From Actinoplanes sp. KI2 (GTDB lineage Bacteria; Actinomycetota; Actinomycetes; Mycobacteriales; Micromonosporaceae), in assembly GCF_025630775.1 (NCBI RefSeq), contig NZ_JAOSZE010000031.1, forward strand, positions 62,001 through 126,000: a stretch of 64,000 nucleotides of DNA. Direction: 5' to 3'. The position numbers were made by a program, and so were the translations under genes. Shown here in pieces: positions 7,373 to 16,495 of the stretch (its first letter is position 1; each line of letters opens with the position of its first letter). The notes under the pieces are model-generated. The model did no database searches. It had not been told where the DNA came from and saw only the letters and a list, made by a program, of their open reading frames with translations.

Positions 7373-10213
7373 ATGCTCCGAAGCGTCCTGGCCGCTCTCA
7401 CCGGGCTGGCGGTGACCGTCCCGATCGGCGCCGCTGCCCAGGCCGCCGGCCCCACGGATCCCGTTTCGTACGTCAACCCGTTCATCGGCAGCACCAACCT
7501 CGGCAACACCTACCCGGGCGCGGTCAGGCCGTTCGGCATGCTCGCCTGGAGCCCGCAGACCTCCAGGGGCAACCAGGTCTCCACCCCGGCCCCGGGCGGC
7601 TACCAGTACACCGCCACCAAGATCCGCGGCCTCAGCCTGACCCATCTGAGCGGCGTCGGCTGCTCCGGCGCCAACGGCGACATTCCGATCTTCCCGTACG
7701 CCGGAAGCCCGGTCACCTCGCCCAGCGCCGACACCACCGACTCGGTATACGCCGGCACCTTCGCCCACGCCAACGAGGCGGCCGAACCCGGCTACTACCG
7801 GGTCGGCCTGGACAGCGGCGCCGGCGCCGAGCTGACTGTCACCGACCGCACCGGCATCGGCAAGTTCACCTTCCCCGCCGACAAGCCGGCCAGCCTGCTG
7901 TTCCGCACCTCGCTGTCGGAGACCGGCAGCACCGACGCGACCGTCCACATCGACCCGGCCACGCGAACCGTCACCGGGTCGGTCAGCGCCGGCAACTTCT
8001 GCGGCCCGCAGAGCACCGACAACTCGCACGCGTACTACACGCTGCACTTCGTCGCCACGCTCGACCAGCCGTTCGCGGCCACCGGCACCTGGAAGGACGG
8101 CACCCTCGCCCCGGACAGCACCGACGCCCAGGGCGGCAGCGGCTACACCGCCTCGGGCCGGCCGGTCGCCGGGAAGGGCTCGGGCGGCTACGTGACGTTC
8201 GCGCCGGGCACCACGGCGGTCACGATGCGCGTGGCCATCGCGTACACGGATCTGGCCGGCGCCGAACGCAACCTGGCGGTGGAGTCCCCGGATCGGATCG
8301 GTTTCGACCAGATCCGGGCGAAGGCCCGGGCGGCCTGGACGGCCCGGCTGAGCAGGATCCGGATCGGCGGCGGCACGGCCGACCAACTGACCACGTTCTA
8401 CACCGCGCTCTACCATTCCGCGCTCGAACCCACGCTGACCAGCGACGTCGACGGCCGCTACTACGGCGCCGACGACCAGATCCACCGGCTCGCGCACGGC
8501 CAGCGGGCGCAGTACGGCACCTTCTCCGGCTGGGACCAGTACCGCGCGCAGGTGCAGCTTCTGGCTCTGCTCGACCGGCGGCAGGCGAGCGACTATGCGC
8601 AGTCGCTGTTCAACTACGCCACCCAGCGGGGCGGCGAATGGGATCGCTGGCTGCTGGAGCACGGCAAGACCTCGGTGATGTCCGGCGACCCGTCCGCCGC
8701 CACGATCGCCGCCATGTACGCGTTCGGCGCCCGCGACTTCGACGCCCGCGGCGCGCTCACGTCGCTGGTGCACGCCGCGACCGTGCCGACCGAGAACGAC
8801 ACGAAGGACGACGGCTGCAACGTGGAGTGCGTCGGCCAGCGCCCGGCACTCGACTTCGCGCTGGCCAACGGGTATGTGCCGGCCGACGACTGCCACTGCT
8901 GGGGCGGCGCCGCCGAAACGCTCGAGGACGCGGCCGCCGATTACGGCATCGCGCAACTGGCCGCCGCGCTCGGCGACCACCGGACCTACCGCGCCTTCCT
9001 CGATCGCTCACACAACTGGCGCAACGTCTACGACCCGGCCGCCCAGGCCGACCCGGGCCTCGCCCACAACATCCGCGAGCACATCACGACGATCACGGCG
9101 AGCGGCGAGAACGCGCCGTACGAGGGCAAGGCGCAGGCCTTCGACGGCGACAAGGGCACCAAGTGGCTCACCTTCGCCACCACCGGCTGGATCGCCGCGC
9201 AGCTCGACGCGCCGCTCACCGTCGACCGGTACGCGCTCACCTCCGGCAACGACGAGCCGGCCCGCGACCCGGCCGACTGGCAGCTGCAGGGCTCGGCCGA
9301 CGGCAGCACCTGGACGACCATCGACACCGAGACCGGGCAGAGCTTCCCGAAACGAGGACAGACCAAGACGTACGCGGTGGCCGATCCGCAGCCGTACGCG
9401 TACTACCGCTTGACCGTCAGCAAGAACGGCGGCGCGGACATCGTGCAGCTCGGCGAGCTCGAACTGGCCGACCCGGCGGTGCCGACGCCGGCGCCGATCG
9501 ACAGCCCGTACGTCGGCTGGATGCGCGACCGGTACCGCGACGGCACCTGGGCCGAGGGCTTCAGCCCGTCCACCGAGACCGGTTTCGTGGAGGGCACCAG
9601 TGCCCAGTACACCTGGATGGTCTACTCGGACGTGACCACGCTCGCGCAGAAGATGGGCGGGAACGACATCGCGGTCCAGCGGCTGGACTCGTTCTTCCGC
9701 AACCCGGACGGCACCTTCGACCTGAGCGCGACGAAGGGCACCCGGATCGACGTCACCAACGAGCCGGACATCCAGACGCCGTACCTGTACAACTACCTCG
9801 GCGCGGCCGCGCGGACGCAGGAGACGGTCAAGGCCATCATCGACACGAAATGGAACAGCGGCACCGGCGGCATCCCGGGCAACGACGACGCCGGCACGAT
9901 GAGCGCCTGGTACGTGCTGTCCGCGCTCGGCCTCTACCCGACCGTGCCGACCCGCGCCGAGCTGGCCCTAACCACGCCGCTCTTCCCGCACGCCGTGGTC
10001 CGGCTGGGAAGCGGCCGCACGCTCGTCATCGACGCGCCGGGCACCGAGTCCGAGCACTACGTCAGCGCTCTGCGGGTGGACGGCCGGCCGACCACGAAGG
10101 CGTGGCTGCCGGCCCGCGCGGTGACGGCGGGCGCGCACCTGACGTACACGTTGAGCGCGACGCCCAGCGCGACGTGGGGCAGCGGCCCCGGCGACGTCCC
10201 GCCGCAGAACTGA
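7373..10213 (+). CDS. Secreted GH92 alpha-1,2-mannosidase with internal F5/8-type C domain
   Basis: A 946-residue exported enzyme. Signal peptide ends at about residue 25 (AAAQAAG). The GH92 N-terminal domain begins at about 30 (VNPFIGSTNLGNTYPGA) and the (alpha/alpha)6 region carries GWDQYR at about 386. A galactose-binding-like F5/8-type C module sits at about 565-702 (GLNIREH region to ELADP), inside the catalytic region, which resumes with EGFSPSTETGFVEG and GNDDAGTMSAWYVLSALG (about 836). It should remove alpha-mannose from N-glycans or mannans using calcium. GGGGGAGG precedes the ATG; regulation is probably by a LacI-family repressor. Confidence 0.92.
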   Translation: MLRSVLAALTGLAVTVPIGAAAQAAGPTDPVSYVNPFIGSTNLGNTYPGAVRPFGMLAWSPQTSRGNQVSTPAPGGYQYTATKIRGLSLTHLSGVGCSGANGDIPIFPYAGSPVTSPSADTTDSVYAGTFAHANEAAEPGYYRVGLDSGAGAELTVTDRTGIGKFTFPADKPASLLFRTSLSETGSTDATVHIDPATRTVTGSVSAGNFCGPQSTDNSHAYYTLHFVATLDQPFAATGTWKDGTLAPDSTDAQGGSGYTASGRPVAGKGSGGYVTFAPGTTAVTMRVAIAYTDLAGAERNLAVESPDRIGFDQIRAKARAAWTARLSRIRIGGGTADQLTTFYTALYHSALEPTLTSDVDGRYYGADDQIHRLAHGQRAQYGTFSGWDQYRAQVQLLALLDRRQASDYAQSLFNYATQRGGEWDRWLLEHGKTSVMSGDPSAATIAAMYAFGARDFDARGALTSLVHAATVPTENDTKDDGCNVECVGQRPALDFALANGYVPADDCHCWGGAAETLEDAAADYGIAQLAAALGDHRTYRAFLDRSHNWRNVYDPAAQADPGLAHNIREHITTITASGENAPYEGKAQAFDGDKGTKWLTFATTGWIAAQLDAPLTVDRYALTSGNDEPARDPADWQLQGSADGSTWTTIDTETGQSFPKRGQTKTYAVADPQPYAYYRLTVSKNGGADIVQLGELELADPAVPTPAPIDSPYVGWMRDRYRDGTWAEGFSPSTETGFVEGTSAQYTWMVYSDVTTLAQKMGGNDIAVQRLDSFFRNPDGTFDLSATKGTRIDVTNEPDIQTPYLYNYLGAAARTQETVKAIIDTKWNSGTGGIPGNDDAGTMSAWYVLSALGLYPTVPTRAELALTTPLFPHAVVRLGSGRTLVIDAPGTESEHYVSALRVDGRPTTKAWLPARAVTAGAHLTYTLSATPSATWGSGPGDVPPQN

Positions 10214-10220
10214 GAAGACC

Positions 10221-10263
10221 CCCGCGCCGCCGGTCTCGACCGCCATCGGTCCGGCGGCGCGGG
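10221..10263. terminator. Bidirectional terminator between GH92 and antiporter genes
   Basis: Thirteen-base arms CCCGCGCCGCCGG (10221-10233) and CCGGCGGCGCGGG (10251-10263) flank a 17-base loop. It lies exactly between two convergent stop codons, so it can serve both genes. Confidence 0.75.
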
Positions 10264-10266
10264 TCA

Positions 10267-11838
10267 TCACAGCTCGTCGGTGTAGCGGGCGTCCTCGAGG
10301 TCGAGCTGGCGCTCGACGCGGCGGCGGGTCTGCTCGCCGGCCTGGCCGCTGTCGTGCAACCGGCGCAGCTCGGCCCGCTGCACCGCGACCACCGCCCGGC
10401 GCAGCGCCCGGTACTCGGCGTCCAGGCCGTCCGCCGCGGTCGACTCCCGGACCAGGTCGGCCCGGGTGGACAGGCTGCGCCGCACCCGGTCGGCGACCAC
10501 CGGCGGGACCGACTCGGCGTCGAGCCGGCTGTCCACGTAGTCGATGGCCGTGTCGGCCAGGCGCAGCCGCACCTCGGCCAGTTCGGCGCGCTCGTGCTCG
10601 GCGGGCACCGCGAGGCCGGTGAGCCGCACCAGCGGGGCGAGGGTGAAGCCCTGCACGATCAGCGAGATCACGATGACCGTGGCGGCGATCGCCTGGAGCA
10701 GATCCCGGTACGGCAACGGCAGCCCCGCGCTGTCGGTGAGCGGGATGGACAGGGCCGCGGCCAGCGGGACCACACCGCGCGCGCCCGCCCAGGACAGCAC
10801 CACCGGGACCCGCCAGGATCCCGGCAGCCGGGCCTTCGCCCCGCGCCCGCGCTGCCGGCCGCGCCGCCAGGCGGCGAGCGGGAACACCCAGGCGATCCGG
10901 ACCACCAGCAGCACCACGGTGACCACCAGCCCGGCCAGCAGCCACGGCTGGTCGGCCGCGGAGAGCCGGCGGACGATGCCGGGCAGGGTGAGGCCGATCA
11001 GCGCGAAGATCACGCTCTCCAGCAGGAAGACCGTCGTGCTCTGCACCGCGGCGGCGTGCAGCCGGGTCGTCGGGGTGCTCAGCCGGGGCGCCAGGATGCC
11101 CAGCAGGACGCCGGTCACCACCACCGCGGTCACGCCGGACGCGCCGACCGCCTCCGCCGTCGTGTACGCGGCGTACGGCGCCATCACGATGATGACCGTC
11201 TCCACCACCGAGTCGTCGGTACGCCACCGCACCAGCGACGCCACCGCGGTGGTGAGCAGCCCGGCCAGCACGCCACCGCCGGCCAGCCGGAGGAACTCCA
11301 GCACCGTCTGGCCGGCGCTCAGGGTGCCCCCGGCGACCGCGACGGCGACCGCGATGCGGAACAGGATCAGGCTGGTCGCGTCGTTGAACAGGCTCTCCGC
11401 CTGCACCAGCACCTGCATCCGCGGCGGCAGCGCGAGCCGCCGGCCGAGCGCGGTCACCGCGACCGGATCGGTGCTGGCCAGCACCGCCCCGAGCAGGAAG
11501 CCGAGGGACAGCGGGATGTCGGTGATCAGGGTGGTGGCCACGGCGACCGCGCCGGCCGAGGCGAGCACCAGCCCGACCGACAGCACCGCCACCGGCTTCC
11601 AGGTGCGGCGCAGCTCGGGCCAGGACAGGTCCTCGCCGGACGCGTACAGCAGCGGCGGCAGCACGATCAGGCTGATGATCTGCGGGTCGACCTGGATCGC
11701 CGGCACGCCCGGCAGCAGCGCCACCGCCACCCCCACGGTGACCAGCAGCGAGGGTGGCGGGACGCGCAGACGCTCGGCGACGGCGGCGACCAGGGTCGCG
11801 GCCAGCACCAGAAGGAGAATGACCGGAACACCGTGCAC
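10267..11838 (-). CDS. CPA1-family sodium/proton antiporter
   Basis: A 523-residue membrane protein with about 12 hydrophobic segments in the first 400 residues, then a charged cytoplasmic domain. The TM5-TM6 region ASTDPVAVTALGRRL and LFNDATSLILF carry the conserved ion-binding Asp residues of CPA1/NhaP exchangers. The start is a GTG at 11838 (VHGVPVILLL). The C-terminal part (about 400-523) is helical and rich in Glu/Arg. It stands alone on its strand and presumably controls cytoplasmic pH or sodium. Confidence 0.9.
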   Translation of the reverse strand: MHGVPVILLLVLAATLVAAVAERLRVPPPSLLVTVGVAVALLPGVPAIQVDPQIISLIVLPPLLYASGEDLSWPELRRTWKPVAVLSVGLVLASAGAVAVATTLITDIPLSLGFLLGAVLASTDPVAVTALGRRLALPPRMQVLVQAESLFNDATSLILFRIAVAVAVAGGTLSAGQTVLEFLRLAGGGVLAGLLTTAVASLVRWRTDDSVVETVIIVMAPYAAYTTAEAVGASGVTAVVVTGVLLGILAPRLSTPTTRLHAAAVQSTTVFLLESVIFALIGLTLPGIVRRLSAADQPWLLAGLVVTVVLLVVRIAWVFPLAAWRRGRQRGRGAKARLPGSWRVPVVLSWAGARGVVPLAAALSIPLTDSAGLPLPYRDLLQAIAATVIVISLIVQGFTLAPLVRLTGLAVPAEHERAELAEVRLRLADTAIDYVDSRLDAESVPPVVADRVRRSLSTRADLVRESTAADGLDAEYRALRRAVVAVQRAELRRLHDSGQAGEQTRRRVERQLDLEDARYTDEL

Positions 11839-11960
11839 GCCGCATCGCCCCCGGGCACACGCTAACAGTCCGGGTCAGCGCGCGACGATCAGACACCCTG
11901 GGCGTCCCGGCCCGCGCGGCGTGTCGCTCGGTCGCCGCCCGGGCCGGCTCGGCCGGCGTC

Positions 11961-12037
11961 TCTCAGAGCCCGTCGTTCTCTCTCAGAGCCCGTCGTTCTC
12001 TCTCAGAGCCCGTCGTTCTCTCTCAGAGCCCGTCGTT
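11961..12037. repeat. 20-bp tandem repeat, four copies, covering the cholesterol oxidase stop codon
   Basis: The unit TCTCAGAGCCCGTCGTTCTC occurs at 11961, 11981 and 12001 without change, and the first 17 bases recur at 12021. The last copy holds the stop and final codons (NDGL) of the cholesterol oxidase gene, so the array is a tandem duplication of that gene's 3' end into downstream DNA. Confidence 0.95.
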
Positions 12038-13618
12038 GGCGAGGATGTTCTCGATGTTGCGCTCGGCCAGGGCCGTGATGGTGACGAACGGGTTGACCCC
12101 GGTGCTGCCCGGGATCAGCGAGCCGTCGATCACGTACAGGCCCGGGTAGCCGGGCAGCCGCCCGTAGTTGTCGGTGGCCTGGTTGAGGATGCACCCGCCG
12201 AGCGGGTGATAGGTGAAGTCGTCGCCCCAGATCTTGTTCACGCCGAACAGGTCGCTGCGGTAGACGGTCACCTGCCTGGCGTTGATCCGGTCGAAGACCC
12301 GTTTCGCCGCGTCGATGGCCGGTTGGTTCTGGGCCGTCTGCCAGCTCAGATCGACCGCGCCGGTGGAGGTGTTGAAGGTGAACTGCGCGCGGTTCGGGTT
12401 CTTCGTGATCGCCAGGTAGAGGCTGATCCACAGCTCGGTGCCGGCCGGGAACGGCGCTATCTCGGCGAAGACCGGCCCGGCGGAGTCGGCCCAGTTGTCG
12501 ATGCCCATGGCCGGCATGCCGGACTGGAGGGCGCCGGTGGTGTTCCAGATGTGGTTGGCCCGGGCGACCATCACGTTGCCGTTGTTGCCCCAGCCCTTGC
12601 CGACCGCGTCGGGCAGGCCGGGCAGCAGCCCCTGGGCGCGCATCGCGACGAGCAGCTTGCTGGTGCCGACGCTGCCGGCGGCGAAGAACACGCGATCGGC
12701 CCGGACCGTCTTGGTGGCCACCGTGGCGCCGCCGGTGTCGATCTGGTTCATCGTGACCGCGTAGCCGCCCGCCGAGCTCGGGGCGACCGCGGTGACCACG
12801 TGCTGGGCGGAGACGGTCAGCCGCCCGGTGGCGGCGGCCGCGGCCAGGTACGTCCGGTCCAGCGACCGCTTGCCGTAGTTGTTGCCGTAGATGACCTCGC
12901 TGGCCAGCGCCGAGCGGGTCACCGTGCCGGCCTGCTCCTGTTTCATGTAGCCGAAGTCGTACACGTTGTTGAGGAAGGTCGTGGTGTAGCCGGACGCCTT
13001 GGCCTGGTCGCGACTGACCCGGGCGTACCGGTAGCAGTCGGCGGTCTCGAACCAGGCGGTGTCGATGGCGTTGACGGCCAGCCCGGCGTTCGCCCGCGGG
13101 AAGTACGTGTCGTACATCGAGGCGACGTCGACCGACGGCAGGATCTGGGCGAAGTAGTCGCGCTTGGGCACGACCGCCATCCCGCCGTTGACCAGCGACC
13201 CGCCGCCGACACCGCGGCCCTGGTAGACGCGGATGCCGGCGAACTTCTCCGAGTCGAGCACGCCGGTGTACCGGCCGATCGACTTGTTGGCGTTGATGCC
13301 GAGGAAGTAGCCGAGCGGCTGATCGGTGGTGGTCCGCAGCCAGTACGAACGCTGGTCCGGGTTGAGCATGTCGCAGAACACCTTGCCGTCCGAGCCGGCC
13401 GTGTTCCACGCCATGCCCATCTCGACCACCGCGGTGGCGATGCCCGCCTGGGTGAGCCGCAGCGCGGCGACCGCGCCGCCGTAGCCGCTGCCGATGACCA
13501 GCGCCGGTACGTGGTCGCCGGACGACAGGGCAGCGCCGGCCGCGGACGCCTTGGCGAGCAGCGCCGCGGCGGGAGCGCCGAGCACGGCGGCCTTGAGCAG
13601 GGTGCGACGACTGGTCAT
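12023..13618 (-). CDS. choA: Tat-exported cholesterol oxidase (GMC type, class I)
   Basis: A 531-residue FAD enzyme that oxidises the 3-beta-hydroxyl of cholesterol and isomerises the product to cholest-4-en-3-one with release of peroxide. A twin-arginine signal (MTSRRTLLKA, residues 1-10) precedes the FAD-binding VIGSGYGGAV (41-50). Family catalytic residues are all recognisable: Glu in FAEIAPF (about 383), His in HPLGG (about 471) and Asn in GVNPF (about 508). One base separates its ATG from the stop of the upstream kstD, so the two are co-translated. A KstR operator lies ahead of kstD. The 3' end is tandemly duplicated. Confidence 0.93.
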   Translation of the reverse strand: MTSRRTLLKAAVLGAPAAALLAKASAAGAALSSGDHVPALVIGSGYGGAVAALRLTQAGIATAVVEMGMAWNTAGSDGKVFCDMLNPDQRSYWLRTTTDQPLGYFLGINANKSIGRYTGVLDSEKFAGIRVYQGRGVGGGSLVNGGMAVVPKRDYFAQILPSVDVASMYDTYFPRANAGLAVNAIDTAWFETADCYRYARVSRDQAKASGYTTTFLNNVYDFGYMKQEQAGTVTRSALASEVIYGNNYGKRSLDRTYLAAAAATGRLTVSAQHVVTAVAPSSAGGYAVTMNQIDTGGATVATKTVRADRVFFAAGSVGTSKLLVAMRAQGLLPGLPDAVGKGWGNNGNVMVARANHIWNTTGALQSGMPAMGIDNWADSAGPVFAEIAPFPAGTELWISLYLAITKNPNRAQFTFNTSTGAVDLSWQTAQNQPAIDAAKRVFDRINARQVTVYRSDLFGVNKIWGDDFTYHPLGGCILNQATDNYGRLPGYPGLYVIDGSLIPGSTGVNPFVTITALAERNIENILANDGL

Positions 13619-13619
13619 C

Positions 13620-15374
13620 TCAGGCCCCCTCGGCGAGGTCGTTGGCGGCGATGTAGCCGAACGTCATCGCGGGACCGATCGTCGAGCCCGCGCCGGCGTA
13701 GCTGTGTCCCATCACCGCCGCGCTGGAGTTGCCCGCGGCGTACAGGCCGGCGATGACCGAGCCGTCCGCGCGCAGCACCCGGGATCGCGGGTCGGTGCGC
13801 AGCCCGCCCTTGGTGCCGAGGTCACCCGGCACGATCTTGCAGGCGTAGTACGGCGGCAGCCAGAGCGGCGCGAGGCAGGAGTTCGGGATGACCGCCGGGT
13901 CGGTGTAGTAGTGGTCGTACGCGCTGTCGCCGCGGTGGAAGTCGGTGTCCTTGCCGGTGAAGGCGAACCCGTTGAATCGGGCGACGGTGGCCGACAGCGC
14001 GGACGACGAGACACCGATCCGTCCGGCCAGGGCGCTCAGCGTGTATTCCTTGAAGACCGCGCCCGAGCTGTACCAGGAGTCCGGGAACGGCAGGGTCGGC
14101 GCGACGTCCCGGAACAGGTACCGGTTGCGGTAGTTCTGATCGAAGATGAGCCACGCCGGGATGTCCGGCGTGATGACGTTCTTGTCGTACATGACATGCA
14201 CGACATCGCTGTACGGCGCGGCCTCGTTGACGAACCGCCGGCCGGCGCTGTTGACCAGGATGCTGCCCGGCAGGGTCCGCTCGGCGAGGCAGAAGTACGG
14301 CTCCTCGGGCAGCGGGATGGCCGGACCCCACCACGAGTCCTCGAGGAAGTCGGTGGCCGCGCCCGCGCGCAGGCCGGCCTGGATGCCGTCGCCGGTGTTC
14401 TCCCGGGCGCCGACCGTCCAGTCGACGCCGATCGGCTGCCGCTGGTAGGCCAGCCGCATCGCCAGGTTGTGCTCGAAGCCGCCGGCCGCCACCAGCACGC
14501 CGCGGTTGGCGGTGACGCCGGTCGCGACGCCGTCCTTGGTGACCACGACGCCGGTGACCCGGCCACCGGCGTCAAGCTGCAGGTCAGTCAGGGGCGTGTT
14601 GAGCCAGACCGGCACGCCCGCGGCGGCCAGCCCGGCGCGCAGCGCCCCGGCGAGCGCCTGGCCCATGGTGAGCGGCGTCCGGCCGGCCGCCACCGCCGCG
14701 GTGTAGCGGGCGACGCACTCGGTCGCGACGGCGGCGCCCTTCGCGTTGACCAGCGCGAGGTTGAGCCATTTGTAGTCGGCGCTGAACACCGTCAGACCGG
14801 CGGGCGTGGGCAGGTACGCCGGGTTGAGGTGGGCCAGCTCCGCGCCGAGCAGTTTGCCGTCGAACATGTCCGGCTCGATCGAGCGGCCCTGCGGCATCCC
14901 GCCGGGCAGCTCGGGGTAGTAGTCGGAGTAGCCGGACATGTAGCGGAACCGCAGCGGGCTGTTCGCCATCACGAAGTCGATCATCGATGGCCCGTTGTCG
15001 AGGAACGCCTGCTGCTTGGCGGTGGGCACGTCGCCGTTGACGACGGCGGCCAGGTAGGCGGCCGCCTTGGCCGGGGTGTCCGGCACCCCGGCGGCGAGGA
15101 TGACCTGGTTGTTGGGGATCCAGATGCCGGCGCCCGAGCGGGCCGCCGATCCGCCGAAGGTGGGTGCCTTCTCCACCACGAGAACGCTCAGCCCGCGCTT
15201 GCTCGCGCGCAGCGCCGCGGTCATGCCCGCGGCGCCGCACCCGATGACCACCACGTCGTAGCTGGGCTGGGCGGCCCGCGCCGGCATGCCGAGCGCGGAC
15301 GAACCGGCGACCAGGCCGGTTCCGATGGCTGCGGCGCCGGTGAGGACCTGGCGCCGGTTGAGGTGAGCGGACAT
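13620..15374 (-). CDS. kstD: 3-ketosteroid delta1-dehydrogenase with Tat signal
   Basis: A 584-residue FAD protein introducing the C1-C2 double bond into 3-ketosteroid ring A. Chosen ATG 15374 has GAGGAG six bases upstream; a GTG 15 bases earlier lacks this. The FAD fold starts VVVIGCGAAGMTAAL, followed by GGSAARSGAGIWIPNN, SGYSDYYPELPGG, PPYYACKIVPGDLGTKGG and a KstD-like C-terminus (YAAGNSS...GAGSTIGPAMTFGYIAA). Catalytic Tyr/Gly equivalents of Rhodococcus KstD1 (Y119, Y318, Y487, G491) seem present in the second, third and fourth. Unusual is the N-terminal NRRQVLTGAAAIG twin-arginine leader, because known KstDs are mostly cytoplasmic. Delta4-dehydrogenase is less likely. Confidence 0.85.
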   Translation of the reverse strand: MSAHLNRRQVLTGAAAIGTGLVAGSSALGMPARAAQPSYDVVVIGCGAAGMTAALRASKRGLSVLVVEKAPTFGGSAARSGAGIWIPNNQVILAAGVPDTPAKAAAYLAAVVNGDVPTAKQQAFLDNGPSMIDFVMANSPLRFRYMSGYSDYYPELPGGMPQGRSIEPDMFDGKLLGAELAHLNPAYLPTPAGLTVFSADYKWLNLALVNAKGAAVATECVARYTAAVAAGRTPLTMGQALAGALRAGLAAAGVPVWLNTPLTDLQLDAGGRVTGVVVTKDGVATGVTANRGVLVAAGGFEHNLAMRLAYQRQPIGVDWTVGARENTGDGIQAGLRAGAATDFLEDSWWGPAIPLPEEPYFCLAERTLPGSILVNSAGRRFVNEAAPYSDVVHVMYDKNVITPDIPAWLIFDQNYRNRYLFRDVAPTLPFPDSWYSSGAVFKEYTLSALAGRIGVSSSALSATVARFNGFAFTGKDTDFHRGDSAYDHYYTDPAVIPNSCLAPLWLPPYYACKIVPGDLGTKGGLRTDPRSRVLRADGSVIAGLYAAGNSSAAVMGHSYAGAGSTIGPAMTFGYIAANDLAEGA

Positions 15375-15399
15375 CGCGAAGCTCCTCAAAGGTTGGAGC

Positions 15400-15413
15400 T
15401 AGAACGCGTTCTA
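15400..15413. promoter_or_regulatory. KstR operator for kstD-choA
   Basis: TAGAACGCGTTCTA is a perfect palindrome and a full match to the published KstR consensus TnnAACnnGTTnnA. It ends 26 bases upstream of the kstD ATG. Identical 14-mers occur at 17612 and 36264. Confidence 0.85.
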
Positions 15414-15438
15414 CTATCAGCCCGCTGTTAACAAGATG

Positions 15439-16494
15439 TCAAAGGGATGCGTCAATTAGAACTTGTTTCAAATCGGCAATGTCCTTGACCCGCTCCGCGC
15501 GCGAGCCGGCCAGCGGCGAGACGAGCAGCGTGGTAACCCCGGCGGCGGCCAGTGCGGCGACCTGGGTACGCAGCGAGGACAGATCGCCCACGAGCGACGT
15601 CGCGCGCACCAACGGCTCGGGCACCGCGGCGATCGCCTCGGCGCGCCGTCCGCTCAGGAAGTGCTCCTGGATCGCCGCCGCCTCCTGCGGGTAGCCGTAT
15701 CGGCGTACGAGGTCGTTGGAGAAGTTCCGGCCCTTGGCTCCCATCCCTCCGATGTAGAGCGCGAGTTGCGCGCGGTGGCGGCCGAGCAACTGCTCGCTCG
15801 GCTCGGCGACCGCGAACGGCAGCGGCACCATGATGTCCAGCGGCCCGAGCGCCGGATCGCGCCGGGACAGGCCCTCCTGCAGAGCCGGGCCGAAGACCCG
15901 GGACAGCGCGGCCGGGTCGAGGAAGAGCGCCTGCCAGCCCTCGGCGACCTCGGCGGCGAGCGCGACGTTGCGCGGTCCCATGGCGGCCAGCAGGATCGGG
16001 ATGCGGTCGCGGACCGGGCGGTTGATGAGCTTGAGCGGCTTGCCGAGGCCGGTCCCGGCATCGGCCGGCAGCGGGATCCGGTAGTGCGGGCCGTCGTGGA
16101 CGAGCACCTCCCGGCGCCAGACCCGCCGGCAGATCTCCACCACCTCCCGGGTACGCGCGAGCGGCGCGTCGTAGGCGACCCCGTGGAAGCCTTCGATCAC
16201 CTGCGGCCCGGAGGCGCCGAGCCCGAGCGAGAAGCGTCCGCCGGAGACGTAGTCGAGCCCGGCCGCGGTCATCGCGGTGAGCGTCGGCGTGCGGGTGTAG
16301 AGCTGCATCACCCCGGAGGCGAGCTGCATCCGGCTGGTCCGGGCGGCGAGGTAGCCGAGCTGGCTGACCGCGTCGAAGCTGTACGCCTCGGGCACCACCA
16401 CCAGATCGGCGCCCGCCGCCTCGAACTCGGCGACCTCCTCGACCGCCGCGGCGAACCCTTCCCCGCTGTACCCGAGCTGAATGCCCAGCCGCAT
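15439..16494 (-). CDS. LLM-class F420/flavin-dependent oxidoreductase, Rv3520c-like
   Basis: A 351-residue luciferase-like TIM-barrel protein. The order MRLGIQLGYSG, a Thr/Ala segment, SGGRFSLGLGASGPQVIEGFHG, a GLGKPLKLI loop and ALYIGGMGAKG matches the Rv3520c family that lies in the M. tuberculosis cholesterol region. These proteins are expected to bind coenzyme F420 (or FMN); their steroid step has not been assigned to my knowledge. It is one base downstream of the alcohol dehydrogenase gene, forming an operon controlled by the KstR site at 17612. Its 3' end contains a second KstR-type motif. Confidence 0.85.
   Translation of the reverse strand: MRLGIQLGYSGEGFAAAVEEVAEFEAAGADLVVVPEAYSFDAVSQLGYLAARTSRMQLASGVMQLYTRTPTLTAMTAAGLDYVSGGRFSLGLGASGPQVIEGFHGVAYDAPLARTREVVEICRRVWRREVLVHDGPHYRIPLPADAGTGLGKPLKLINRPVRDRIPILLAAMGPRNVALAAEVAEGWQALFLDPAALSRVFGPALQEGLSRRDPALGPLDIMVPLPFAVAEPSEQLLGRHRAQLALYIGGMGAKGRNFSNDLVRRYGYPQEAAAIQEHFLSGRRAEAIAAVPEPLVRATSLVGDLSSLRTQVAALAAAGVTTLLVSPLAGSRAERVKDIADLKQVLIDASL
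15457..15470. promoter_or_regulatory. KstR-type site inside the 3' end of the LLM gene
   Basis: TAGAACTTGTTTCA matches TnnAACnnGTTnnA fully but lies within codons for KQVL near the C-terminus of the gene ending at 15439. It is 57 bases from the kstD operator, so it could act with it on the kstD promoter; chance occurrence is possible. Confidence 0.5.
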
Positions 16495-16495
16495 G

